Shown: positions 35,076 to 44,777, numbered from the stretch's first letter. The stretch is DNA of 64,000 nt from Caballeronia catudaia (GCF_001544755.2 NZ_FCOF02000023.1:1-64000), one strand, 5' to 3'. Made by a program: numbers and translations. Notes: generated from the letters alone by a model not told the origin.

Positions 35076-35819
35076 ATGGTACAAAGACTGGCAGGCAAGA
35101 CGGCGCTCATCACGGCGGCCGGACAAGGCATCGGGCTCGCGACGGCCGAGCTGTTCGTGAAGGAAGGCGCGCGCGTGATCGCAACCGACATCCGCACGGA
35201 ATCGCTCGAAGGCAAGCCGTTCGAGTTCAAGCGCCTCGACGTGCGCGACGCGCAGGCGATCAACGCGCTCGCCGACGAGGTCGGCCCGATCGACGTGCTG
35301 TTCAATTGCGCGGGCTTCGTGCATGCCGGCTCGGTGCTCGAAGCGAGCGAGGAAGACTGGGATTTCGCCTTCGACCTGAACGCCAAGGCGATGTATCGGA
35401 CGATCCGCGCGTTCCTGCCGAAGATGCTGGAGAAGGGCGGCGGCTCGATCATCAACATGTCGTCGGCGGCGTCGAGCGTGAAGGGCGTGCCGAATCGCTT
35501 CGTGTATGGCGCGTCGAAGGCGGCCGTGATCGGTCTCACGAAGTCCGTCGCCGCCGACTTCGTCACGCGCGGCATCCGCTGCAACGCGATCTGTCCCGGC
35601 ACGGTGGAATCGCCGTCGCTGAAGGATCGCATCGCGGAGCAGGCGCAGGCGCAGGGGGCGACCGTCGAGCAGATTCAGGCGGCGTTCGTCGCGCGCCAGC
35701 CGATGGGTCGCGTCGGCCGCGCCGAAGAGATCGCCGCGCTCGCGCTCTATCTCGGCTCGGACGAATCGTCGTTCACGACCGGCCAGATTCATATAATCGA
35801 CGGCGGCTGGTCCAACTGA
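35076..35819 (+). CDS. SDR dehydrogenase, 2-keto-3-deoxy-L-fuconate dehydrogenase type
   Basis: 247-residue short-chain dehydrogenase. The cofactor site is TAAGQGIGLATAELF, followed by LFNCAGFVHAGSV (NAG motif), the catalytic Ser in INMSSAASSVKG and YGASKAAVIGLTK with the Tyr-Lys pair. The final helix IIDGGWSN is intact. In this operon it should oxidise 2-keto-3-deoxy-L-fuconate to the 2,4-diketo compound using NAD. Confidence 0.85.
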   Translation: MVQRLAGKTALITAAGQGIGLATAELFVKEGARVIATDIRTESLEGKPFEFKRLDVRDAQAINALADEVGPIDVLFNCAGFVHAGSVLEASEEDWDFAFDLNAKAMYRTIRAFLPKMLEKGGGSIINMSSAASSVKGVPNRFVYGASKAAVIGLTKSVAADFVTRGIRCNAICPGTVESPSLKDRIAEQAQAQGATVEQIQAAFVARQPMGRVGRAEEIAALALYLGSDESSFTTGQIHIIDGGWSN

Positions 35820-35860
35820 TCAACCGCTCAACTTTTTTCGGAACCAGGAGATCAAACCAG

Positions 35861-36709
35861 ATGAAGCTGCTTCGTTACGGCCCCAAGGGTCAGGAAAAAC
35901 CGGGTCTGCTCGACGCCGAGGGAAAGATTCGCGACCTGTCGAAGGTCGTCGATGACATCGCCGGCGCGACGCTGACCGAGGCGGGCCTGGCGAAACTGCG
36001 CGCCGTCGACGTCGCGACGCTGCCCGTCGTCGATGGCACGCCGCGCATCGGGCCGTGTGTCGGGCGTGTCGGCAAGATGGTGTGCATCGGCCTGAACTAT
36101 GCGGATCACGCGGCGGAATCGAATCTTCCCGTGCCGACCGAGCCGGTCATCTTCAACAAGTGGACGAGCGCGATCTGCGGCCCGAACGACGAAGTCGAAA
36201 TTCCGCGCAATTCGGTCAAGACCGACTGGGAAGTCGAGCTGGGCGTCGTGATCGGCAAGGAAGCCAAGTACATCGACGAGGCCAACGCGCTCGATTATGT
36301 CGCGGGCTATTGCGTCATCAACGACGTCTCCGAGCGCGAATGGCAGCTCGAGCACGGCACGCAATGGGACAAGGGCAAGGGCTTCGACACGTTCGGCCCG
36401 ATCGGTCCGTGGCTCGTCACGAAGGACGAAGTCGCCGATCCGCAGAAGCTCGATCTGTGGCTCGAAGTCGACGGCCATCGCTATCAGAACGGCAATACGA
36501 AGACGATGGTGTTCACGGTCGCGCAACTGGTCGCGTATCTGTCGAAGGTGATGAGCCTGCAACCGGGCGATGTGATTTCGACGGGCACGCCGCCGGGCGT
36601 CGGCATGGGGGTGAAGCCGAGCGCCGTCTATCTGAAGGCGGGGCAGACGATGCGCCTCGGCATTCAGGGCCTCGGCGAGCAGCAACAGAAGACCGTCGCC
36701 GCGCAATAA
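35861..36709 (+). CDS. Fumarylacetoacetase-family hydrolase (2,4-diketo-3-deoxy-L-fuconate hydrolase)
   Basis: 282-residue FAH-family enzyme. It has MVCIGLNYADHAAESN, FNKWTSAICGPND, the metal-binding DWEVELGVVIGKEA and the closing VISTGTPPGVGMG block. It would cleave 2,4-diketo-3-deoxy-L-fuconate to pyruvate and L-lactate, finishing the pathway. The family is often annotated as ureidoglycolate lyase, which context argues against. CAGGAG supports ATG 35861. Last gene of the operon. Confidence 0.85.
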   Translation: MKLLRYGPKGQEKPGLLDAEGKIRDLSKVVDDIAGATLTEAGLAKLRAVDVATLPVVDGTPRIGPCVGRVGKMVCIGLNYADHAAESNLPVPTEPVIFNKWTSAICGPNDEVEIPRNSVKTDWEVELGVVIGKEAKYIDEANALDYVAGYCVINDVSEREWQLEHGTQWDKGKGFDTFGPIGPWLVTKDEVADPQKLDLWLEVDGHRYQNGNTKTMVFTVAQLVAYLSKVMSLQPGDVISTGTPPGVGMGVKPSAVYLKAGQTMRLGIQGLGEQQQKTVAAQ

Positions 36710-36749
36710 ATCGATGGGGGCCCTGGGCCCAGCCTGCTGATCTCTCTCC

Positions 36750-36783
36750 AAGCCCGCCGCTTCAATGCGCGCGGGCTTTTTCT
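36750..36783 (+). terminator. Terminator of the L-fucose operon
   Basis: Stem AAGCCCGC (36750-36757) with GCGGGCTT (36771-36778), strengthened by inner GC pairs, then TTTTTCTT. It follows the last fucose gene by 41 bases. Confidence 0.8.
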
Positions 36784-36899
36784 TCGGCGCAAAGCCGGCA
36801 TTGTTCGGCCACGCCGGCAACTCTGTTCAAAGCGCGGCGCTTTTTCCCATGCGGATCGGGGCCTAGAGTGTCAGACCTCAATCCAGCATCAGTGCCATC

Positions 36900-38138
36900 A
36901 TGCAAATCGATACACCAGCAACGCCAGCGTCGTCGGCGGGAAATTCTACGTCCGTGCGTCAATGGCTTTCGGTCATCGCGGTAGCGGTGAGCGCGTTCGC
37001 GTTCGTGACAGCCGAATTCCTGCCTGTCGGATTGCTGCCGCAGATCGCACAAGACCTCGGCGTGTCGACGGGCGTCGCGGGTCTCATGGTCACGACGCCC
37101 GGCGTCATGGCCGCGATCTTCGCCCCCACGCTCATCGTCAGCGCAGGCCGCATGGACCGCCGTTACGTTTTCCCGCTCCTGACCGCCGTGCTCCTGATCG
37201 CCAATGCCGTGTGCGCGATCGCAGCCAGCTTTCCCGTCATGCTTGTCGGGCGAGCCCTGCTCGGCGCCGCGCTGGGCGGCTTCTGGACGCTCGCTACGGC
37301 CGCTGCGCCGCGACTCGTGCAGGCGAAGGATGCAGCGAAAGCGACGGCCACGATTCTCACCGGCGTGACCTTCGCAACCGTGATCGGCGTGCCGCTCGGA
37401 ACGTTCATCGCATCGTTCGCGTCATGGCGCCTGTCCTTTGCCGCGACGGCAGGATTGGTGGCGTTGGCCCTCGTCGCGCAGGCGTTTCTCGTGCCCTCGC
37501 TGCCGTCGGCATCGGCGCTGCGCATCGCCAGTTTCAGGACGCTGCTGAGCCGGTCTCATACGCGCATGAGCCTGTTGATGGTCGCGCTCGTCTTCGGGGC
37601 GCACTTCTCGACTTATACCTATATCGCGCCGTTGCTCGAACAGGATTTCTCGCTGAGCGCGATCACGCTGCTGCTCTTTGGATTCGGGCTCGTCGGCTTC
37701 TTTTCCAATGCCTCGATGTCGATGATGGTCTCGGACCACCTCAAGAAATCCGTCGCCATGATGATCCTGCTGCTGCTGGCCGCCATGTCGTTCATGTTGC
37801 TGCTCGAGCATTCGACTTTCGGCGAGACGGCAGGGATGCTGCTGTGGGGCATTGCGTTCGGAGCGCTGCCGCTTTGCTTCAGCGTGTGGATCCAGCGCGG
37901 CACGGCGGACTTGCCGGAAGCAGGTTCCGCCATGTTCGTCAGCATCATTCAGGTTGCGATTGCGGCAGGTTCGGCGGTGGGCGGCACGATCGTCGACCGC
38001 GCGGGCGTTCACGCCGACTTCACACTGGGACTCGTGCTCGCATTGCTCGGCCTCGTGACGTTGCAACGGCTCGCAGCCCTGGAGCGATCCGACAAGGCGT
38101 CGTCGTTCGAACGGACCTGCGACGCATCGATTGAATGA
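36900..38138 (+). CDS. MFS efflux transporter, DHA1 type
   Basis: 412-residue twelve-helix transporter. The motifs VSAFAFVTAEFLPVGLLPQIAQDLGVSTGVAG and LIVSAGRMDRRYVFPLL place it with AraJ/NepI-like drug, sugar or purine exporters. The substrate is unknown. It is a single-gene unit after the fucose terminator and probably unrelated to that operon. Confidence 0.82.
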   Translation: MQIDTPATPASSAGNSTSVRQWLSVIAVAVSAFAFVTAEFLPVGLLPQIAQDLGVSTGVAGLMVTTPGVMAAIFAPTLIVSAGRMDRRYVFPLLTAVLLIANAVCAIAASFPVMLVGRALLGAALGGFWTLATAAAPRLVQAKDAAKATATILTGVTFATVIGVPLGTFIASFASWRLSFAATAGLVALALVAQAFLVPSLPSASALRIASFRTLLSRSHTRMSLLMVALVFGAHFSTYTYIAPLLEQDFSLSAITLLLFGFGLVGFFSNASMSMMVSDHLKKSVAMMILLLLAAMSFMLLLEHSTFGETAGMLLWGIAFGALPLCFSVWIQRGTADLPEAGSAMFVSIIQVAIAAGSAVGGTIVDRAGVHADFTLGLVLALLGLVTLQRLAALERSDKASSFERTCDASIE

Positions 38139-38219
38139 CGCCTTGCCCGCACGCCGCGGCCAGCGCGGCGTTGCTGCAAATGTGTATTCTCTCGTAGTCG
38201 TTCCCCGAGAGGAGCCGCC

Positions 38220-39692
38220 GTGAAATACCCGCTGATTCTGGGCTTCACTATCGTTGCCGTGGACTTGGTCGTGTGGCGCGCGAGACTGCCCGGCAATGAC
38301 CTCGCGCGGCTCTTCATACGGCTCGGGCTGTTGTTCGCGTTGAGCGCGGTGCTCTTTTCCTCGGGCCTGAGCCCTTTCACGCAAGCTCCTTACAACGACG
38401 TCGTCGAGCTGCACTGGCTGGGGCAGATCCTCGAAATCATCTGGTGGTTGATGGGTGCGCGTCTGCTCACCCTCTCGCTGGACACGCTGCTGCTTCCGCG
38501 TGCGTGGAGAAAGCAGCGCCTGTTCTCCGACGTATTCGGCGCCGTCGTCTTTCTGGCCGCGGCAGTGGCGGCGCTCGGGTTCGTGCTCGAATTACCCGTG
38601 CGCGGGCTTGTCGCGACGTCGGGCGCGCTCGCCATCGTGCTGGGCCTCGCCATCCAGAGCACGCTCAGCGACGTTTTCGCGGGCATCGTCATCAATACGA
38701 CCGAGCCGTATGCGATAGGCGACTGGGTGACGATCGACGACGTCGAGGGCAAGGTCGTCGAGATGAACTGGCGCGCGACGCACTTGCTGACCGGGCAGGG
38801 CAACACGCTCATCGTGCCGAACGCCGTCGCGGCGAAGGCGAAGATCACCAACAACAGCAGGCCGGGGGACGTCCACGGGCTGTCGCTGATTCTCGAGATC
38901 GAACCCGAGGCGCGGCCGAAGACCGTACTCGATGCACTGGGGCGTGCGCTCACCGGCTGCAACGTCATCCTCGCGACGCCGGCTCCGTTCGCGCGCATGA
39001 AGCGCACCACCGCCAACTCGGTGCAGTACGAAGTGGTCGCTTTCGTGGACGATATGAACAAGAAGCTCGCCGTGTCCAACGAGCTCTTCGATCTCTGTTA
39101 CCGCCATCTCGCGGCGGCGGGCGTCGGCTTGCGCGCGCTCGGCGTGCCGGCGACGGCGCTCACATCGCGCGATGAGAAAGAAGCGCTGCTCAAGCGCGTG
39201 AACTTGTTCGACAGCCTGTCCGGCGAGGACGTGACGCGGCTCGCGAAGCGTCTCTCCCGACACGAATATCAGCCGGGTCATCAGGTTCTGGCGCCCGACA
39301 CGGTGCCCGATAGTCTTTCGATCGTGCACTCCGGCGTGCTGTCGGTCTCGATCGTCGAATCGGGCGGCACACGCGAAATTTCTCGCATCGGACCGGGCGA
39401 AGCGTTCGGCGAAGCGGGCCTGCTTGCCGGGCTCGCGATGCAGGTGTCCATTACGACGCTGACGCCGTCGGTCCTGTTTCGGCTCGTCAAGGACGACATG
39501 ACTTCGTTCCTCAAGGACCATCCGGATGTCGCGACGCAGATGTGCGAGCTATTGGCGTATCGGCAGGACAAGCTCGGCAAGCTCACGACTTCAATGCCCG
39601 CCGAGCAGGAAAAGGATCACTCGGTGTTCCAATGGCTCATCGGGAAGGTCTGGAATCTGCATTCCCTGCACGATGACACCAAAAGCAGTTGA
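38220..39692 (+). CDS. MscS-family channel with cyclic-nucleotide-binding domain
   Basis: 490-residue membrane protein starting with GTG behind GAGAGGAG. Four or five N-terminal helices are followed by the MscS pore and beta domain (GLVATSGALAIVLGLAIQSTLSDVFAGIVINTTEPYAIGDWVTIDDVEGKVVEMNWRATHL). A C-terminal cNMP-binding domain begins near residue 330 (FDSLSGEDVTRLAKRLSRHEYQPG) and contains the phosphate-binding GEAFGEAGLLAG. Such bCNG-type channels are usually weakly mechanosensitive and may be ligand-gated. Confidence 0.88.
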   Translation: MKYPLILGFTIVAVDLVVWRARLPGNDLARLFIRLGLLFALSAVLFSSGLSPFTQAPYNDVVELHWLGQILEIIWWLMGARLLTLSLDTLLLPRAWRKQRLFSDVFGAVVFLAAAVAALGFVLELPVRGLVATSGALAIVLGLAIQSTLSDVFAGIVINTTEPYAIGDWVTIDDVEGKVVEMNWRATHLLTGQGNTLIVPNAVAAKAKITNNSRPGDVHGLSLILEIEPEARPKTVLDALGRALTGCNVILATPAPFARMKRTTANSVQYEVVAFVDDMNKKLAVSNELFDLCYRHLAAAGVGLRALGVPATALTSRDEKEALLKRVNLFDSLSGEDVTRLAKRLSRHEYQPGHQVLAPDTVPDSLSIVHSGVLSVSIVESGGTREISRIGPGEAFGEAGLLAGLAMQVSITTLTPSVLFRLVKDDMTSFLKDHPDVATQMCELLAYRQDKLGKLTTSMPAEQEKDHSVFQWLIGKVWNLHSLHDDTKSS

Positions 39693-39734
39693 GATACACG
39701 CGCGGTGGCGCTCGCCGCTTCGAACCGCCGCCGC

Positions 39735-40175
39735 TCAAGCATGAAAAACCGGCTGCGCGGCGGTGCTTTCGGCAATCCGCGTGATCGTGCCCTGCGCGAC
39801 CGCGACGAGCTGCTCGGCGCCCCCGTCGGTGACGAACACATCGCACTGGCAAGTCGCCTGCGTCATCCCTGCGTGCACCACGCGCGCCCGCGCCATCAAC
39901 GTGCCGGAGACGGCCGGACGCAGATAGTTGATCTTGTATTCCCCGGTGACGACCTTCGGCCCGAGCCTCAGCGCGCCCGCGAAGGTCAGCGCGTTGTCGA
40001 CGAGATAGCTCACCACCCCGCCGTGCACGAAACCGTGTTGCTGCCTCAGCTCGTCCCTGATGGTCAGGCACAGCGTGAGACTCGCTGAATCGACCTGCAT
40101 CAGTTTGGTTCCGAGCAAGGCGCTGAACGGCTGCGCATTGAGCGCACCGCGCGCGATATCGACGATTTCGGCCAT
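39735..40175 (-). CDS. PaaI-type hotdog thioesterase
   Basis: 146-residue hotdog-fold thioesterase. The family motif QHGFVHGGVVSYLVDNALTFAG contains the catalytic acidic region, and VTGEYKINYLRPAVSGTL follows. It hydrolyses acyl- or aryl-CoA thioesters; the substrate is unknown. ATG at 40173-40175 has AAGGAG upstream, so the longer open frame is discarded. Confidence 0.87.
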   Translation of the reverse strand: MAEIVDIARGALNAQPFSALLGTKLMQVDSASLTLCLTIRDELRQQHGFVHGGVVSYLVDNALTFAGALRLGPKVVTGEYKINYLRPAVSGTLMARARVVHAGMTQATCQCDVFVTDGGAEQLVAVAQGTITRIAESTAAQPVFHA

Positions 40176-40447
40176 TCGGACACTCCTTGGGTGGGTTCGG
40201 TGCCGTCCTGCAAAGACAATAGGAAGCGTTCGCGCGCACTGCAAGGAAGTCACGCAAAAATTGTGCAATGGTGCGTTTCGGGCGGCATGCGCGCCGCTTC
40301 GACGACGATTCGCCGACGCCGCGCATTCCCTGCATTCGCGTAGACAGGCCGTCCAGGCAAACAATTCAAGCTTTCGTGCCCCACTGCCGTAAACCCGCAG
40401 TGTCCCCGCATAGGGCGGGCCTATTTTCGGAAGTGTGGGTGTCTGTG

Positions 40448-41989
40448 ATGTTCGGAAAAATTAAGGTTTCATCGGGTTTGCTCGCGGTGCTGGTGGTGTT
40501 TTGTCTCTTTCAAGTGGTGACCGAAGGGCTCGGATTCTGGTCGCTTTCGCGCACGCACGACGATGTCGGCAGCCTGTCCGACATCGCGCTCGCGCAGGTC
40601 AACGCGGTCAACAAGACCACGCAGCATCTGATGGACGCGCGCATCAACCTTTCCCGCGCGGGCACGCGCATGGTGCGCGGCGGCACGGAGCCGACGGAAA
40701 TCGTCCAGCACGCGCGCGAGCAGATCGCGGCGGCGGACAAGTCTTTCACCGCGTTCCTGAACGCGCCCAAAACCGGCGCCGAAAACACGGCGCGCATGAC
40801 CGCGCTGCAGGCGAAATACGCCGAGTACGCGAAGGCGCTGTCGGAGCTGGTCCAGTATCTCGACGCGGGCAATATCCAGGCGTTTCTGGATCAGCCGACG
40901 CAAGGTTTCCAGGACCGCTATCTTGCCGAGCAGCAGAAGTTCGTCGATTTTGGCGATGAAGCCGGCCGCGGTTATCTCTCGTCGATCGATACGCGCTACG
41001 CGTGGTTCCGCGCGGTGGGCATCGCGATTTTCGTGGCGCTCGTCGCGGGCGTGGCGCTCACGCATGTCGCGCTGCGCCGTGGCGTGATCGCGCCGCTAGA
41101 GGAAGCGGGGCGTCATTTCGAGCGCATCGCGAACGGGCGTCTCGATGAACGCATCGAAGACCGTGGCACGAACGAAATCGGCCGTCTGTTCGCGGGACTC
41201 GCAACGATGCACGCGAGCGTCGCGGGCACCGTGAAGACCGTGCGCGAGACGTCGGATTCGATCAACTTCGGCGCCGACGAAATCGCCAGCGGCAACGCCG
41301 ATCTTTCCGCGCGCACGGAGAATCAGGCGGCGTCGCTGGAAGAAACCGCATCGAGCATGGAAGAGCTGACCGCGACGGTGCGCCAGAACGCCGAGCACGC
41401 GCGCGAAGCGAACACGCTCGCGGGCCAGGCGCTCGACGCGACCTCGCGCGGTTCGAGCGTCGTCGACGACGTGGTGAAGAAGATGCGCGGCATCGCGGCG
41501 AGCTCGGACAAGATCGCGGAGATCATCTCGGTCATCGACGGCATCGCGTTCCAGACCAACATCCTCGCGCTGAACGCGGCGGTCGAGGCGGCGCGCGCGG
41601 GCGAGCAGGGGCGCGGCTTCGCGGTCGTGGCGGGCGAGGTGCGCGGGCTTGCGCAGCGCTCGGCGCAATCGGCGAAGGAGATCAAGGAACTGATCGGCGA
41701 ATCGGTGGCGCAGGTGAGCGACGGCTCCGTGCTCGTCGAGCGCGCGGGCACCGCGATGCGCGATGTGTCGGCTTCGATTTCGCGCGTCACGCAGATGATG
41801 GCGGAGATCAGCGCGTCGTCGCTGGAGCAGAGCGTGGGCATCGAGCAGGTGAATCAGGCCGTCACGCAGATGGACGAGATGACGCAGCAGAACGCCGCGC
41901 TCGTCGAAGAGGCCGCGGCTGCCGCGTCGTCGCTGCACGAGCAGACGCGGCAACTGAAGGCGGCGGTTTCGGTGTTTCAGCTCGCCTGA
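40448..41989 (+). CDS. Methyl-accepting chemotaxis protein
   Basis: 513-residue Tar/Tsr-like chemoreceptor. It has an N-terminal membrane helix (LLAVLVVFCLFQVVTEGLGFW), a periplasmic four-helix ligand-binding domain to about residue 190, a second helix (AVGIAIFVALVAGVALTHVAL), a HAMP segment and a long cytoplasmic signalling hairpin with DGIAFQTNILALNAAVEAARAGEQGRGFAVVAGEVR. The methylation region reads NQAASLEETASSMEELTATVRQNA. No C-terminal CheR-binding pentapeptide. Upstream 40176-40447 shows only promoter space. Confidence 0.95.
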   Translation: MFGKIKVSSGLLAVLVVFCLFQVVTEGLGFWSLSRTHDDVGSLSDIALAQVNAVNKTTQHLMDARINLSRAGTRMVRGGTEPTEIVQHAREQIAAADKSFTAFLNAPKTGAENTARMTALQAKYAEYAKALSELVQYLDAGNIQAFLDQPTQGFQDRYLAEQQKFVDFGDEAGRGYLSSIDTRYAWFRAVGIAIFVALVAGVALTHVALRRGVIAPLEEAGRHFERIANGRLDERIEDRGTNEIGRLFAGLATMHASVAGTVKTVRETSDSINFGADEIASGNADLSARTENQAASLEETASSMEELTATVRQNAEHAREANTLAGQALDATSRGSSVVDDVVKKMRGIAASSDKIAEIISVIDGIAFQTNILALNAAVEAARAGEQGRGFAVVAGEVRGLAQRSAQSAKEIKELIGESVAQVSDGSVLVERAGTAMRDVSASISRVTQMMAEISASSLEQSVGIEQVNQAVTQMDEMTQQNAALVEEAAAAASSLHEQTRQLKAAVSVFQLA

Positions 41990-42001
41990 GCGCGCTCCCG
42001 C

Positions 42002-43114
42002 TCAGAGAGGCAGCGCCGCGTACGACGTCGCCAGGTGATACGGCGTCGTCGACGGCATCTCGGCGCGGGTGATTTCGCCCTGCGCCGAGCGGCATTCGAC
42101 CCAGCCGGTGTCATGCAGAAAGCGCGCGCTGAAACGCTCGATCTGCTGACCGGTGGCGTCGCCACGCGTGGCCAGCGCGCGCAGATATTCGGTTTGCGCC
42201 CAGATACGCTGCGTGCCGTCGATCACGCGGCCGGTTTCGTCGAGCGCGGCGTGGACACCGCCGGTTTCGCGGTCGACACCGTGTTGCTGCGCGAAGTCGA
42301 AGGCGCGCGCGAGCCTTTCGTTGAGGCCTGCCGCTTCGAACGCGGCGTGTCCGCTGCCGAGCGCCAGAAAGTACCACTCGAACTGATGGCCCGGCTCCAG
42401 CCGGTTGCCCGCGGCGCCCATCGGCAATTCCGCGATCGAACCGCTCGGCTCGTGCACGAACGTATCCGCGACGGATCGCGCGAGCTGCGCGAGACGCTTG
42501 TCATAAGCGGCGTCGCCGGTCGCTTCGCGCGCGGCGAGCCACGCTTCGGCGAGATGCATCAGCGGATTTTGCAGCGGCGTTTCGAGCGTCGTGCCGAAAT
42601 CTTCGGCGAGCGCCGCGTTCAACAGATCGCCGCCGGTCGAAAAACGCGCCTCGATGACGCGCGACGTTTCATCGAGCAGCGCGAACGCGTCGGCCGAACC
42701 GCTCTTCTTCGCGTAATGCGCGCACGCGAACACCACGAACGCGTGCGTGTAGAGATCCTTCTGACGCTCGAGCGGCGCACCGCTTGCATCCACGCTGTAG
42801 AACCATCCCCCGTTTCTCCTGTCCTGAAAATAGTGCCGCAGCGATTCGAAGAGCGTCGCGGCATGCGCGAGGTCGCCGGCTTCGGAGAACACGAACAGTT
42901 GCCGGGCGCAGGCCATCGCGCGATAACGCTTCGGCGGCAACGGTGCGTGATCGCCGGGCGCGACGGCTTCGTGCGCCAGCCCCAGCGACGCATTGAACCC
43001 CGGCCCGCGCCATACGGGCAGCACGATGTTTGCGTAGTGCGCGCGCAACTGAGCGGCGGAATCCGGGCTCGTCGATTGCACGGGCGATGAAGTGGATGGT
43101 TGCTGATCCTGCAT
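42002..43114 (-). CDS. AGE-family sugar isomerase/epimerase
   Basis: 370-residue (alpha/alpha)6-barrel protein of the N-acylglucosamine 2-epimerase family, which includes mannose isomerase (YihS-like). Visible blocks are RHYFQDRRNGGWFYSVDASGAP, KDLYTHAFVVFACAHYAK, PLQNPLMHLAEAWLAA, EPGHQFEWYFLALG and RIWAQTEYLRAL, which carry the conserved histidines and arginines. It most likely interconverts aldose and ketose sugars such as mannose and fructose. ATG 43114 is preferred to an upstream extension. Confidence 0.85.
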   Translation of the reverse strand: MQDQQPSTSSPVQSTSPDSAAQLRAHYANIVLPVWRGPGFNASLGLAHEAVAPGDHAPLPPKRYRAMACARQLFVFSEAGDLAHAATLFESLRHYFQDRRNGGWFYSVDASGAPLERQKDLYTHAFVVFACAHYAKKSGSADAFALLDETSRVIEARFSTGGDLLNAALAEDFGTTLETPLQNPLMHLAEAWLAAREATGDAAYDKRLAQLARSVADTFVHEPSGSIAELPMGAAGNRLEPGHQFEWYFLALGSGHAAFEAAGLNERLARAFDFAQQHGVDRETGGVHAALDETGRVIDGTQRIWAQTEYLRALATRGDATGQQIERFSARFLHDTGWVECRSAQGEITRAEMPSTTPYHLATSYAALPL

Positions 43115-43224
43115 ACGAAGACTCTGATTAGGTCCGAAAAGCGCGCGGCATCCGAGGCACACGCAACGGGAAAGAATAGCAAAACCGGCCCGGCGCGCGC
43201 CGCGTTTTCGGCTCGGCGCTCTTC

Positions 43225-43404
43225 ATGATCGTGTCGGCGTTCGGTTTCGCCGATGCGCTGACGGCCAGTCACGTCGATTCGGCCGATCTGGACGAAGTGC
43301 GCGTGGAGTTGTCGCGCGCATCGGCGCCCGAATATCAGGCGATCTGCGAGCGTCTGCGGCAACTCGACGTGGTGCGCGAGTTCCGCGAGGACGACGTGAG
43401 CTGA
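43225..43404 (+). CDS. Small hypothetical ORF or gene remnant, 59 aa
   Basis: An in-frame ATG follows an upstream stop at 43177-43179 and gives a 59-residue product with a hydrophobic start (MIVSAFGFADALTA) and a helical acidic tail (APEYQAICERLRQLDVVREFREDD). No clear ribosome site is present. The tail resembles the end of a larger protein, possibly of the MgtC type, so it may be a remnant. Low confidence. Confidence 0.3.
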   Translation: MIVSAFGFADALTASHVDSADLDEVRVELSRASAPEYQAICERLRQLDVVREFREDDVS

Positions 43405-43526
43405 ATTTGCCTGGCGGTCGCCGGTTTGCCCGTGCAGCCATGCGACAATGCCGCCTCTCGAAAATATCCGCTGAAACGCCCGTGCGCCTTGCGTGTTGGC
43501 CGTGGAAGCCGCCGGCTTGCGAACCT

Positions 43527-44564
43527 ATGCCAGATTCCGCAGTAGAAAGAGATCCTGACACGCTCCGGGGCGAATCCGCCGCAAAATCCCGTCGCCGGCG
43601 TGCGGCCGGCATGCGCGACGAGCACGATATGCCCGGCGCCGATGCCGAAACGAAGCTCGCCCGCGCCGCGCGCTCGGCGCAGCGTCTCGCGCAACTGAGC
43701 GAAGACGCGCGCGGCGGTGAAACGCTCGATCTGTTTGCCGAAGACACCGAGCGCGCGCAATGCCAGGCGCTGAACACCGATATCCGTCAGGGCACGTTCG
43801 AAGGATTCGAGTTGCCGGACGTGTTTCTGGCGGCGGTGCAATCGAATTGCGGCACGGCGTCGGCGGGCGTCATTGCGGGCGAATCTGCCGCCGCCGCAAA
43901 ACGCGCCGCGCGGGGGACGGCGGCATCGGTTGCGCCGGAGCAGGGCTTGTTTCAGGACGAACTGCCGCACGTCGACGCAGCGCGGCCGGATCAGCCGAAG
44001 TCCGCGGACAAGACCGGCGCGATCGCCGCTGCCGTGTCGCGCCCGGCGAGCGTCAGCACGTCCGTCGCGCCGGAGAGCACGGGTTCTACGCTCATTGCGC
44101 ACGATCACGGCGACCGCGAGCCGCTCGCGCAAATCTCCGCGCCTGAACTCGACCGCGCCCGCGTCACCGCGTTCGCGGACACCATCGACGCGCTCCATGC
44201 GGTGATGGCCGAGCAACGCACGTCTGCCGCGGCCCACGCGCGCCGCATGAGGACGATGCTGACGATCATCGTCTGCGTGATGCTCGTCACGGTGGCGACC
44301 GGCATCGCGCAGACGGCGGTGCTGCTGCGCATGAGCCGCGACGGCAAGCTGCAGCAGGACCGCACCGAGCAATTGATGCTGAATCAGCAGGCCACGCTCG
44401 CCTCGCTCTTCGATACGGATTCGGCGACTCTCAGCCTACGCCGCGCCCCCGACACGCCGCACAATACCGACGACGCGTCGCCGGTGCAGCCTGTCAGCGC
44501 CGTCCCGCCCGATGCCACGCCGAAAAAGCACGCGCATCATCGCGCCAGTTCCACGGCGCACTGA
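43527..44564 (+). CDS. Hypothetical protein with single C-terminal-third membrane helix
   Basis: About 345 residues from the ATG at 43527; a start at 43611 is also possible. The first 240 residues are Ala/Asp/Arg-rich and low complexity. One strong transmembrane helix (MLTIIVCVMLVTVATGIAQTAVLL) follows a helical segment (VTAFADTIDALHAVMAEQRTSAAAHARRMR). The tail is Pro/His-rich (TPKKHAHHRASS). I recognise no family. It is probably an inner-membrane-anchored cytoplasmic protein. Confidence 0.65.
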   Translation: MPDSAVERDPDTLRGESAAKSRRRRAAGMRDEHDMPGADAETKLARAARSAQRLAQLSEDARGGETLDLFAEDTERAQCQALNTDIRQGTFEGFELPDVFLAAVQSNCGTASAGVIAGESAAAAKRAARGTAASVAPEQGLFQDELPHVDAARPDQPKSADKTGAIAAAVSRPASVSTSVAPESTGSTLIAHDHGDREPLAQISAPELDRARVTAFADTIDALHAVMAEQRTSAAAHARRMRTMLTIIVCVMLVTVATGIAQTAVLLRMSRDGKLQQDRTEQLMLNQQATLASLFDTDSATLSLRRAPDTPHNTDDASPVQPVSAVPPDATPKKHAHHRASSTAH

Positions 44565-44771
44565 TCCCGCCCTCCGTCACATTCCTGCGACACACCGCAC
44601 TGCGGCGGCGTGTCGCGGCTTTCTGCCGCTTACTGGCGAAGCACCGCTGCACGGTCACGTGCGTCCTGTCCCTGCTTTCATGACGCGCACGAAAACCTTC
44701 TAAGGTAGAAAAACTACAGGAAATTTTCTTAGAAATGTTGCGTTGCACTAGAAATCGGGCAAGGTCATCCC

Positions 44772-44777
44772 TATAAT
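44772..44777 (+). promoter_or_regulatory. Consensus -10 box of the 50-aa gene
   Basis: Perfect TATAAT 44 bases before the start codon. The matching -35 is weak (TAGAAA at 44749-44754 with 17-base spacing). Confidence 0.5.

Noticed and set aside
36714..36735. GGGCCC-rich palindrome after the fucose operon as a regulatory site
   Set aside because: Short GC-only symmetry is frequent at this base composition, and a standard terminator follows immediately.
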